A stretch of 64,000 nucleotides of DNA from Psychroserpens luteus (lineage in GTDB: Bacteria; Bacteroidota; Bacteroidia; Flavobacteriales; Flavobacteriaceae). The notes under the pieces were generated by a model that was not told where the DNA came from, ran no database searches, and saw only the letters and a program-made list of their open reading frames with translations. The position numbers and the translations under genes are program-made. Numbering within the stretch: position 1 is the stretch's first letter; the number at the start of each line of letters is the position of its first letter. Positions 28,246-37,158 of the stretch are shown here, piece after piece. The stretch is from contig NZ_JADILU010000003.1 in assembly GCF_015319355.1 (NCBI RefSeq), positions 434,001-498,000 on the forward strand. Direction: 5' to 3'.

Positions 28246-28286
28246 TAACTATACAAGCTAGTTTATTACCTATACATTACCTATAC
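28244..28286 (+). repeat. Three direct repeats of an 11-bp box upstream of susC (candidate activator sites)
   Basis: AATAACTATAC at 28244-28254, then two perfect tandem units ATTACCTATAC at 28265-28275 and 28276-28286. Offsets of 21 and 11 bp place all three on the same face of the helix. They lie 145-185 bp upstream of the susC promoter, and a fourth copy precedes the regulator gene. The first copy overlaps the regulator's stop codon. Confidence 0.55.
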
Positions 28287-28429
28287 ATATGACATTTTTT
28301 GAGTTTTACAACGTTGTAGTTTTTTAATTTAACATTTCTCTAAGACCTTGTTAAATCTAGTTAAATTAAGAATTCTTTAAAAATAATAGATATTTTTTAC
28401 GATGTACGTCTATTGTATTGGTGTTTTTT

Positions 28430-28460
28430 ATTGAATTGGTAATGATGTGTTTTAAATTTG
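28430..28460 (+). promoter_or_regulatory. susC promoter (TTG-N19-TAnnTTTG)
   Basis: TTG at 28431-28433, 19 bp, then TAAATTTG at 28453-28460. This is the best match to the Bacteroidota sigma-ABfr consensus in the window. The predicted start is near 28468, about 13 bp before the susC ATG at 28481. Confidence 0.6.
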
Positions 28461-28480
28461 ACATATAACAACTATATAAT

Positions 28481-31400
28481 ATGACAACAAAACTCTTATC
28501 CTTAATGTTTCTAGTTTTTACTTGTTTAGCCTTTGGGCAAGAAGTGGATATAAAGGGAACAGTTACAGACCAAGCCTCTGGGCAGCCTTTGCCAGGCGTA
28601 AATATATTAGTAAAGAGCACTTCTAAAGGAGCCTCTACTGATTTTGATGGAAATTTCGCAATCAAAAATGTTGAAGTTAATTCAGTTTTGGTATTCACTT
28701 ATTTAGGTTATCAAGATCAAGAAGTAGTAGTGAAAAATGGAGATGATCTAACAATAATGCTTATTGAAGATACAGAGTCCCTTGATGAAGTGGTAGTAAT
28801 TGGTTATGGTTCTCAACGTAAAGAATTAGTCACAGGTGCTTTTTCAAGTATAGATGCAGAAAAAATCGTTGAAACCAATCCTACAAGAATTGAAGAAGCC
28901 TTAAGAGGAAGTGCTGCAGGTGTTCAAGTTAATGCCAATTCAGGTTCTCCAGGTGCAGCTCTAAATATTAGAATTAGAGGTATTACTACTAATGGTGATA
29001 ATTCTCCATTAGTGATTGTTGATGGTGTTAACATTGGTAGTGATTTAAGTATCATAGATCCTAATGATATTGAAAAAATGGATATCATTAAAGATGCTAG
29101 TTCTGCAATTTATGGAGTACAAGGAGCTAACGGAGTTATACTTATTACGACAAAGTCTGGTAAGAAAAATAGAAAAACAAAATTCTCCTACAATACATAT
29201 TATACTGTTCAAGAAGCAGATAATAAAATTGATGTTTTTAATAATTACGAATATGCAGTATACGTTAATGAAACTGAAGCAGCAGATGGGAACCCTTTAC
29301 CTTATCCAAACTTACAGAATATAGATAATAATACAGATTGGCAAGACGAATTGTTTGAACGAGCAGCAATGTTTAATCATAATATTAGTATTACAGGAGG
29401 TTCAGAAACGACAACCTATGGTTTTAGTGCTAGTTATTTTGGTCAAGACGGTATAATAGCTAGTGATAAATCTAACTATCAAAGATGGACGATTAAAAAT
29501 AACTTGGGAGTAGATATTTCTAAGAAATTAAAGTTAAATACATTTTTATTATATACTAATATTAGAAGTAAAGGTATTCCTGAAGGAGGAAGAGGTTCTG
29601 CTTTGTATTATGCATTGAATGCTTCTCCTCTAACTCCTGTTTATGATGATTCTACACCATCAAACATTTCAGGAGGTTATGCATATATTGGTCAAGAGCA
29701 AGGTAATGAGATTATTAATCCATTAGCCCAAATAAATAATACATTTAATGAAGGTTTTGCAGATCGATTTACTGGTAAGATTGAATTAGAATATAATGTT
29801 TTAGATAATTTGAAAGCGACATCAAGACTTAATTTTAATTATTCAGATTATGGAGGAAGATCATTTAGTCCGCTTCAATATTATGGAGCAGGTAAAGTTG
29901 TAAATAATGTTCAATTAGATGTTAATAATCTAGAAGCTTTCAATACTGATAGAAATAATGATGGTTCGCGAGATTTGTATGGCACTGTTGCTGAGAATTC
30001 ACAACATTCTTTTGATTATACTTGGGAGAATTTTATTGATTATAGTAAATCTTTTAATGATAAACACAACTTTAATGTTCTTTTAGGTACATCAATTAGA
30101 AGTGAGACATATAAAGGGTTCTTTGGTTCTGGACCATTAAATAGTGGACCTGAGGTATGGGACAATGCTTATTTAGGTAATTCTAATTCTATAATTGAGG
30201 TTGTAGTTAATGATAATGGAGAAGCTGAATTAACAACAAATTTAGTTACATCAGCCGATGGCAGAAATGAAAATCGTTGGTATTCATTTTTTGCACGTAT
30301 GCAATATGATTATGAAGGAAAGTATATTTTCTCTGCTATGGTTAGACGTGATGCTTCTACAAAGTTTGGACCTAATAATAGAATTGGTAATTTTCCTTCT
30401 ATTTCTGCAGGTTGGTTAGTAACTAATGAAGACTTTTTTAATGCAGATTTCATTAATAAACTTAAAGTTAGAGGAAGTTGGGGTATTACAGGGAATGATA
30501 AAATAGGTAACTATAGATGGTTAGGACTTTTACAAGGTACAACAGGAGAAGCAACTTATCCTTTTAATGATCAATTATCATTTGGAAATGCAGTTGGAGC
30601 ATTAGCAAACCCAGATTTAAGATGGGAAACAAATAAACAAATAAATATAGGTGTTGATTTAGGATTGTTTGATAACAAGTTAAACCTAACGGTTGACTAC
30701 TATAAAAAAACTACTGAAGATTTATTATTAGTACCTGAAATTTCAGGAATTCTAGGTTCTACTGCAGGTGGTAGTTCAGCACCTTTTGTAAATGCAGGAA
30801 CAATTGAAAATAAAGGAATCGATTTAAGTCTTAATTATAGACATGAATTTAATGATAATTTAAATGTAAGTATTGGTTATACACTAACAAGTATCAAAAA
30901 CAAAACTCTAAAAGTAAATAATGCAGCTGGATTTATTTCAGGTGGTCTTTTTGGGTTAGATCAAACAACCTCTAGGTTTCAAACTGGTTTGCCTATAGGT
31001 GTGTTTTATGGACTTCAAACAAATGGGATATATCAAAATCAAGCAGAAATTGATGCATTAAATACAGATACAAATAATGATGGAACTATAGATGATTTAG
31101 ATGCTCCATTTCAAGCCAATGCAAGTCCTGGTGATATAAGGTACGTAGATGTAGATGGTGATGGTGTTATAGAGTATGGAAGTAGTGATGATCAAACGGT
31201 TATTGGAAACCCTATTCCAGATTACACTATGGGATTCAATTTGAATGTGAATTACAAACAATTTGATTTTGGTACATCGTTATATGCGTCAATAGGTAAT
31301 GATATTGCTCGTAGTTATGAAAGATTTTTAACCTACAGTAATAAGCCAAGTTTTTATGCAGATAGATGGACTGGAGAAGGGACTTCAAATACAGTTCCTA

Positions 31401-31696
31401 GAGCTTCAAATGTAGCATCTAATAATTATTTGTTTTCATCATTTTTTGTAGAAGATGGTTCTTATTTGAGAATACAGAATGTTCAGTTGGGTTATTCACT
31501 TCCAAAAGATGTTTCAGAAAAACTCAATTTAGATAATTTTAGAATTTATTTTGCAATAAACAACTTATATACGTTTACAAAGTATAAAGGATACAATCCA
31601 GATGTATCAAATGCTAGCCCTCTAGGAGCTGGTGTAGATTTAGGACAATATCCACAAACAAGAACTTTTACAACAGGTGTCAATATTTCATTTTAA
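28481..31696 (+). CDS. SusC-like TonB-dependent outer-membrane receptor
   Basis: A 1071-residue protein with a signal peptide (cleavage about residue 20, LAFGQE), an N-terminal carboxypeptidase-regulatory-like domain (GTVTDQASGQPLPGVNILVK), the SusC signature DEVVVIGYGSQRK, a plug domain (IRIRGITTNGDNSPLVIVDGV) and a large beta-barrel ending in an aromatic strand (FTTGVNISF). It imports glycan oligomers across the outer membrane with TonB energy, capped by the SusD-like partner encoded next. It is the first structural gene of the glucan locus, under the candidate promoter and boxes just upstream. Confidence 0.97.
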   Translation: MTTKLLSLMFLVFTCLAFGQEVDIKGTVTDQASGQPLPGVNILVKSTSKGASTDFDGNFAIKNVEVNSVLVFTYLGYQDQEVVVKNGDDLTIMLIEDTESLDEVVVIGYGSQRKELVTGAFSSIDAEKIVETNPTRIEEALRGSAAGVQVNANSGSPGAALNIRIRGITTNGDNSPLVIVDGVNIGSDLSIIDPNDIEKMDIIKDASSAIYGVQGANGVILITTKSGKKNRKTKFSYNTYYTVQEADNKIDVFNNYEYAVYVNETEAADGNPLPYPNLQNIDNNTDWQDELFERAAMFNHNISITGGSETTTYGFSASYFGQDGIIASDKSNYQRWTIKNNLGVDISKKLKLNTFLLYTNIRSKGIPEGGRGSALYYALNASPLTPVYDDSTPSNISGGYAYIGQEQGNEIINPLAQINNTFNEGFADRFTGKIELEYNVLDNLKATSRLNFNYSDYGGRSFSPLQYYGAGKVVNNVQLDVNNLEAFNTDRNNDGSRDLYGTVAENSQHSFDYTWENFIDYSKSFNDKHNFNVLLGTSIRSETYKGFFGSGPLNSGPEVWDNAYLGNSNSIIEVVVNDNGEAELTTNLVTSADGRNENRWYSFFARMQYDYEGKYIFSAMVRRDASTKFGPNNRIGNFPSISAGWLVTNEDFFNADFINKLKVRGSWGITGNDKIGNYRWLGLLQGTTGEATYPFNDQLSFGNAVGALANPDLRWETNKQINIGVDLGLFDNKLNLTVDYYKKTTEDLLLVPEISGILGSTAGGSSAPFVNAGTIENKGIDLSLNYRHEFNDNLNVSIGYTLTSIKNKTLKVNNAAGFISGGLFGLDQTTSRFQTGLPIGVFYGLQTNGIYQNQAEIDALNTDTNNDGTIDDLDAPFQANASPGDIRYVDVDGDGVIEYGSSDDQTVIGNPIPDYTMGFNLNVNYKQFDFGTSLYASIGNDIARSYERFLTYSNKPSFYADRWTGEGTSNTVPRASNVASNNYLFSSFFVEDGSYLRIQNVQLGYSLPKDVSEKLNLDNFRIYFAINNLYTFTKYKGYNPDVSNASPLGAGVDLGQYPQTRTFTTGVNISF

Positions 31697-31706
31697 TTTA
31701 AGACTT

Positions 31707-33164
31707 ATGAATTTTAGAAAAATAACAGCCATAATATTAATCATAACATGTATGTCATGTGAAGATTATTTAGAGATCTTACCAGAAGGTCAAGAAAACA
31801 CTGAGAATTATTTCAATTCAAAGTCAGATTATGAGGATGCACTAGTAGGAGTTTACGATTTATTATCTACAACATACCTTAATAATATATTAGGTGAAAT
31901 TGCATCAGATAACAGTTTGTGTGGAGGAGAATCACCAACAGATGTCTTAGACTGGCAGCAAATTGACGATATGACACATACACCAGATAATGGTGCTTTG
32001 AGAAGTGTATTTCAGCAAATGTATGCTGGAATTAGTCGTGCTAATTATATTGTTGAATTTCAAGATAATATTGAATTTGATGGTAAAGAGCAATTACTGG
32101 CAGAAAACTTATTCCTGAGATCATACTACTATTCTGAATTAGTAAAATTCTTTGGTGATGTACCATTATATGTTGACGGTAGAATTTCTATTGAAGCTTC
32201 ACAAACCATTGATAGAACGCCTAAAGCAGATGTATATGCACAACTTGAAGCAGATTTATTAATAGCAATTGAAAATCTTCCATGGCAACAAGGTCAAAAT
32301 GGAAGAGTTACCAAAGGTGCTGCACTTGCTTTGTTGGGAAAAATATATTTATATCAAGATAAATTTCCAGAAGCAGCTAATACTTTAGAGCAGGTAATCA
32401 TTTCAGGTCAGTATCAATTGGCTGAAGATTTTGGAACAATATTTCTAAACTCTAATGAAAATAACCAAGAATCAGTTTTTGAAGTACAATATTTTGGAGG
32501 AGAAGGTGCAAGTTTTGATTGTTTTCAATGTGTTGAAGGTAATATAGCAGTTGGATATATGGGACCAAGATTTAGTGGAGGTAATTTTGCTCCATTTACT
32601 TCAGGATTTGCTTTTAATCCACCAACAGAAGAAATTTATAATTCTTTTTCTGCGGAAGATGAAAGGAGAGACGCCTCAATATTGAATATGGAAGCTTTTG
32701 TAGCCGAAAGACCTGGTGTTACATTTAATTTTGGAAATACAAATGATTACACAGGTTATTACAATAAAAAATATATTCCTTACGCTGAAGCAAATGAAAA
32801 TGACTCTAATTTAACACATAGTAATAATTATAGAGCTATTAGATATTCAGATATACTATTGATGGCTGCCGAAGCTTTCAATAGAAGTGGTCTTAATGAT
32901 GTGAAAGCAAGAAATTATGTTAATCTAGTTAGAGATAGAGCAGGTCTTGAAGATATTGAAACATCAGGTAGTAATTTAACTCAAGATATATTTATCGAAA
33001 GACGATTAGAATTGGTAGGTGAAGGTCATCGCTTTTTTGACCAAGTTAGAACAGGACAAACTAATTCTATCCCTAATTTTTCAGCAAAAAATATTTTATT
33101 TCCTATTCCTAGAATAGAAATAGAATTAGCAGGAAATCGTTGGGAACAAAATTCAGGGTATTAA
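31707..33164 (+). CDS. SusD-like glycan-binding lipoprotein
   Basis: The start at 31707 is preferred over the in-frame ATG at 31677: it gives a clean lipoprotein signal (MNFRKITAIILIITCMSC) and begins 10 bp after the susC stop, whereas the upstream ATG lies inside susC. The mature protein begins CEDYLEILPEG, typical for SusD. TPR-like text follows (YYYSELVKFFGDVPLY, then RVTKGAALALLGKIYLY), and the conserved C-terminal FIERRLELVGEGHRFFDQVRTG is present. It forms the SusCD import complex on the cell surface. Confidence 0.95.
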   Translation: MNFRKITAIILIITCMSCEDYLEILPEGQENTENYFNSKSDYEDALVGVYDLLSTTYLNNILGEIASDNSLCGGESPTDVLDWQQIDDMTHTPDNGALRSVFQQMYAGISRANYIVEFQDNIEFDGKEQLLAENLFLRSYYYSELVKFFGDVPLYVDGRISIEASQTIDRTPKADVYAQLEADLLIAIENLPWQQGQNGRVTKGAALALLGKIYLYQDKFPEAANTLEQVIISGQYQLAEDFGTIFLNSNENNQESVFEVQYFGGEGASFDCFQCVEGNIAVGYMGPRFSGGNFAPFTSGFAFNPPTEEIYNSFSAEDERRDASILNMEAFVAERPGVTFNFGNTNDYTGYYNKKYIPYAEANENDSNLTHSNNYRAIRYSDILLMAAEAFNRSGLNDVKARNYVNLVRDRAGLEDIETSGSNLTQDIFIERRLELVGEGHRFFDQVRTGQTNSIPNFSAKNILFPIPRIEIELAGNRWEQNSGY

Positions 33165-33183
33165 AAAATAAAAATTGAGAAAT

Positions 33184-35268
33184 ATGAAAATAGTAAAGTA
33201 TGTATTAAGTATTTGTTTTGTAGCATTAGCAGTTTATAGCTGTGCGCAAGATGATGATAACACAGATTTTGTTAATAGCATTCAAGCGCCAACAAATATC
33301 TCTGCAAATGTAGTTGTAACTCAAGACAACACAGGTTTAGTTACGATCACACCATTAGGTGAAGGAGTGACTACTTATGTAATAGGTTTTGGTGATGGCT
33401 CAGATAATTCAGATGACATAAATCCAGGAAGTAGTGTGAACCACACTTATGAAGAAGGAACCTATGAAGCCACTATTACAGCTAACGGTTTAAACGGTTT
33501 ATCAACAACAGTAACACAACAAATAGTTGTGTCATTTCAAGCGCCAGAAAATTTGATGGTTACTATTGAAAATGATACAGCAATATCTAGACAAGTAAAT
33601 GTTACTGCAAGTGCAGATTTTGCTTTGTCTTATGAAGTTGATTTTGGTCAATCTGGATCTGATCCAATAATGGGAAATATAGAGGATACTGTGTCTTTTA
33701 TGTATGATGCAGCTGGAACTTATACAATAACGGTAACAGCATTTAGTGCAGCAGTAGAAACAGTATCATATACTGAGGATTTTGAAGTTACAGAAATATT
33801 GGCACCTTTAAGCAATGCTCCAATTCCTCCTTCTAGAGATGCTGGAGACGTTGTTTCTATTTTTAGTGATGTTTATTCAAATGTAACATTAAACGAATTA
33901 CCTACAGTTTGGTCTAGTACAAATTTTAGTGCAACTACTATAGATGGTAATAATGTTTGGTTATTGTCAAGTCTAGATTTTTTAGGAATGGTTACAAACT
34001 ATGATATTGGTGAGGATGTTTCAACTATGGAAAAAATGCATATTGATTATTGGGTGCCTTCTGGTGCTACAAATGGATTATTAGTTAAAATAGTTAATAC
34101 CGTTGATGGTGGAGAGGCTGAACAATCTTTAGGAACAACGGTCTCAGGTTCTTGGCAAAGTATAGAACTCGATATGACAGGATTTGACGATGGAGATTTA
34201 GCTAACAAAAATAAAATCACACAATTGTTAATAGACTCAGATGGAGTTTCTGATGTTGTTTATATAGATAATTTTTATTTCTATAAAGCACCAAGTAATA
34301 CTCCAGAAGGTTTAGAAGGAACATGGAGAATGGCATCAGTGGCAGGTTCATTAGGTGTTGGTCCAGGTGTTGGTGATATTAGTTGGTTCCCATGTGATGA
34401 CGCATGTGTTACAGAAAGAGCATGTTATTTTGATGATACTTACACATTTGGTTCAGACGGATCGTTTAGTAATGATTTAGGGGCTGAAAGCTGGATAGAA
34501 CCTTGGCAAGGTGGAGGAGATGCTTGTGGAGTTCCTGTAGCACCACATGATGGATCTAATCCTGCAACGTATACTTATAATGAAGCTGGAGGTACTGTAA
34601 CTCTAAATGGGATAGGAGCCTATTTAGGGCTTGCAAAAGCTAATAATCAAGGTGAGTTACCAGATGTAGCGGTACCTGGTTCAGTTACATATAATGTAGC
34701 ATTTACTGGAGCAAATTCTATTGACCTTTATATCGAATCTGGTGCTGGAGTTTTCTGGCAATATAAGATGGTAAGAGAATCTGCTATATCTAATCCTTTA
34801 GCAGGAACTTGGTTAATGGCATCTGAATCAGGATCGCTTGGAGTTGGTCCAGCAGTTGGTGATATTAGCTGGTTCCCTTGTGATGATCCATGTGTTGCAG
34901 AAAGAGCATGTTATTTTGACGATACATACGTATTTGGAGCAGATGGTAGCTTTTCAAATAACTTAGGAGCAGAAAGCTGGATAGAACCATGGCAAGGTGG
35001 TGGAGATGCTTGCGGAACACCAGTAGCACCACACGATGGATCAAATACAGCAACTTATTTATATGATGAAGGTGCTGGTACTGTCACTTTAAATGGAATT
35101 GGAGCATACTTAGGACTTGCTAAAGCAAATAATCAAGGAGAGCTACCAGATGTGGCAGTACCTACTTCAATTACTTACAACCTTACATTTGTTGATGCTA
35201 ATACAATAACTGTTTATGTTGAATCTGGAGCAGGAGTATTCTGGCAGTATAAACTTGTAAAACAATAG
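33184..35268 (+). CDS. Surface glycan-binding lipoprotein with PKD domains and a duplicated C-terminal module
   Basis: The start at ATG 33184 is preferred to an in-frame TTG at 33175; it gives MKIVKYVLSICFVALAVYSC with a lipobox cysteine and an Asp-rich export signal (AQDDDNTD). Two PKD/Ig-like domains (about 35-205) precede a jelly-roll-like domain (about 206-370, APIPPSRDAGDVVSIFSD) related to the repeats of the protein at 47.1 kb. Two near-identical modules of about 155 residues follow, each with LGVGP.VGDISWFPCDD, ACYFDDTY.FG.DGSFS and ESGAGVFWQYK. No catalytic residues are seen. Position after susD and before GH16 matches SGBPs that hold laminarin at the surface. Confidence 0.85.
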   Translation: MKIVKYVLSICFVALAVYSCAQDDDNTDFVNSIQAPTNISANVVVTQDNTGLVTITPLGEGVTTYVIGFGDGSDNSDDINPGSSVNHTYEEGTYEATITANGLNGLSTTVTQQIVVSFQAPENLMVTIENDTAISRQVNVTASADFALSYEVDFGQSGSDPIMGNIEDTVSFMYDAAGTYTITVTAFSAAVETVSYTEDFEVTEILAPLSNAPIPPSRDAGDVVSIFSDVYSNVTLNELPTVWSSTNFSATTIDGNNVWLLSSLDFLGMVTNYDIGEDVSTMEKMHIDYWVPSGATNGLLVKIVNTVDGGEAEQSLGTTVSGSWQSIELDMTGFDDGDLANKNKITQLLIDSDGVSDVVYIDNFYFYKAPSNTPEGLEGTWRMASVAGSLGVGPGVGDISWFPCDDACVTERACYFDDTYTFGSDGSFSNDLGAESWIEPWQGGGDACGVPVAPHDGSNPATYTYNEAGGTVTLNGIGAYLGLAKANNQGELPDVAVPGSVTYNVAFTGANSIDLYIESGAGVFWQYKMVRESAISNPLAGTWLMASESGSLGVGPAVGDISWFPCDDPCVAERACYFDDTYVFGADGSFSNNLGAESWIEPWQGGGDACGTPVAPHDGSNTATYLYDEGAGTVTLNGIGAYLGLAKANNQGELPDVAVPTSITYNLTFVDANTITVYVESGAGVFWQYKLVKQ

Positions 35269-35281
35269 AAATATAATTAAT

Positions 35282-36970
35282 ATGAAAAATATAATTAAAA
35301 TAACAACCTTAATTCTTACAATGGTATTTTTTGTGAATTGCCAAGAGGATGAGGCAGAAATAGGAGACATCATTGCACCTTCAAATTTGGTAATTACTGC
35401 ACAAATACTTGGAGTAGACGCTGAAAACCCAAATGGTGATGGTGACGGTTTTGTCACTTTAACAGCTACTGCAGACAATGCATTAAGTTATAATTTCCAA
35501 TTTGGAGATGGTACAAATGCAGCTGTTCCTTCAGGGATTAATACGCATCGCTATAGTGTAGTTGGATTAAATACTTACACTGTTGTTATAAGTGCAGTAG
35601 GAACTGGAGGTGTCTCTACTACAGCGTCTATTGAAGTAGATGTTTTTAGTTCATTTAATGATTTAGAAGCTAAAGTGTTTTTAAGTGGAGGTGAAGGCAA
35701 CTCTAAAATTTGGTATCCAAAGCTAGATGAAGACGGTCATTTAGGTGTAGGACCAACGTTAGCTCAGGATATTGCAGATGATAGTAATTTAAATGGACAT
35801 TGGTTTCCTCAATATGATTCAACAGCAGCTTTTGGTAAATGTGGAGAAGGCATCTCAGATTGCTTTTGTAATTTCACATTATCATTTTCTTTAGATGCTG
35901 ATGAAAATCTTTCATTCATTCAGAATAATAATGGTACAACATTTTTCAATTGGGCAAGTGGTTCTGCAGTAGGACAAACATTTGGAGAATTTGAAGATAC
36001 CTGTTTTGAATTTGATACAACTGGAGAAAGTTCAGTTTCATTAGCGCCAACTTCAACAGATTGGTCTCAGGTTGCAGATCCAAATTTTCTAGAACCAAGA
36101 GGAACAGTTATGAACTTTTCCAATGAAGGCTTTATGGGTTATTATACAGGGGTTAATTCTTATGAGATTCTAGAAGTGGATAATAATTATCTATACGTAA
36201 GATTTTACGATAACGCTAATCCTGTATTAGCTTGGTATCAAAAATTCACAACAACTTTACCGTCAGAAGATTTTAACACTATCTATACTAATTTAGTTTG
36301 GTCAGATGAGTTTGATACTAATGGAGCGCCAAATGCTGCTAATTGGACTTATGATCTTGGTAATGGAACTGATGGATGGGGAAATCAAGAAGTACAAATC
36401 TATACCAATACTTCGGAAAATGTAATTGTAGAAGATGGTTTCTTAAAAATCACAGCTAAGGCAGATGGAAGTAGTTATACATCTGCAAGAATAAAATCTG
36501 AAAATTTATTTGAGTTTACCTATGGAAGAGTTGAAGTAAGAGCTAAACTTCCTGCATCAATTGGTACATGGCCAGCTATTTGGTCTTTAGGAGCAGATTA
36601 CGAAACTAACACTTGGCCTGGATGTGGAGAGATGGATATCATGGAACAAACAGGACAGGATAAAAACAGGGTTCTATCTACTGTTCATCATCCTGCAGTT
36701 TCACCTGGAGCTGGAGATGGTTCTAGTGTTGTGTTAACAACATCAACAACTGAGTTTAATAACTATACTATGGAATGGACACCAGATACAATCACATTTC
36801 TAGTAGGTGACACCATAATTCATACGGTTGCAAATACACCAGATTTACCTTTTGAAAGTGATTTTTTCTTAATTCTGAATATTGCCATGGGAGGAACATT
36901 AGGAGGAACAATAGATTCTGGTTTCACTGAAGACACAATGGAAATCGATTACGTAAGAGTATATCAATAA
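35282..36970 (+). CDS. GH16 endo-beta-1,3-glucanase (laminarinase) lipoprotein
   Basis: A 562-residue lipoprotein (lipobox ...VFFVNC, then QEDEAE). It has a PKD-like domain (about 35-120), a middle module (about 130-330) with HLGVGPTLAQD and HWFPQY that resembles the duplicated module of the upstream SGBP, and a GH16 catalytic domain (about 337-562). The catalytic signature is EMDIME, giving nucleophile Glu450, Asp452 and acid/base Glu455. WGNQEVQIYT and WPAIWSLG are typical of bacterial laminarinases. It should cut beta-1,3-glucan at the cell surface into oligomers for SusCD. A strong hairpin terminator follows. Confidence 0.94.
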   Translation: MKNIIKITTLILTMVFFVNCQEDEAEIGDIIAPSNLVITAQILGVDAENPNGDGDGFVTLTATADNALSYNFQFGDGTNAAVPSGINTHRYSVVGLNTYTVVISAVGTGGVSTTASIEVDVFSSFNDLEAKVFLSGGEGNSKIWYPKLDEDGHLGVGPTLAQDIADDSNLNGHWFPQYDSTAAFGKCGEGISDCFCNFTLSFSLDADENLSFIQNNNGTTFFNWASGSAVGQTFGEFEDTCFEFDTTGESSVSLAPTSTDWSQVADPNFLEPRGTVMNFSNEGFMGYYTGVNSYEILEVDNNYLYVRFYDNANPVLAWYQKFTTTLPSEDFNTIYTNLVWSDEFDTNGAPNAANWTYDLGNGTDGWGNQEVQIYTNTSENVIVEDGFLKITAKADGSSYTSARIKSENLFEFTYGRVEVRAKLPASIGTWPAIWSLGADYETNTWPGCGEMDIMEQTGQDKNRVLSTVHHPAVSPGAGDGSSVVLTTSTTEFNNYTMEWTPDTITFLVGDTIIHTVANTPDLPFESDFFLILNIAMGGTLGGTIDSGFTEDTMEIDYVRVYQ

Positions 36971-37005
36971 ATAATAGAAAATAATTATTTGAATCAGTCT
37001 TTTTG

Positions 37006-37039
37006 AAAAGGTCGAGTGAGTTATTTACTTGACCTTTTT
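37006..37039 (+). terminator. Rho-independent terminator after GH16
   Basis: Stem AAAAGGTC (37006-37013) pairs with GACCTTTT (37031-37038), with additional AGT/ACT pairing inside, followed by T-rich sequence. It separates the susC-GH16 unit from the phosphorylase unit. Confidence 0.8.
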
Positions 37040-37158
37040 AAAAAATAATTTAGTCACATTAAATTTATTTGTTTTAATTATTTGTCAATTTATTACTGTA
37101 TTAATTACATGTATATAATGTAGTACAAAATTTAAACTCAAAACAATCATCTAAATAA

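Noticed and set aside
29064-29324. 86-codon + strand ORF inside susC
   Set aside because: Out of frame with a canonical SusC sequence; shadow.
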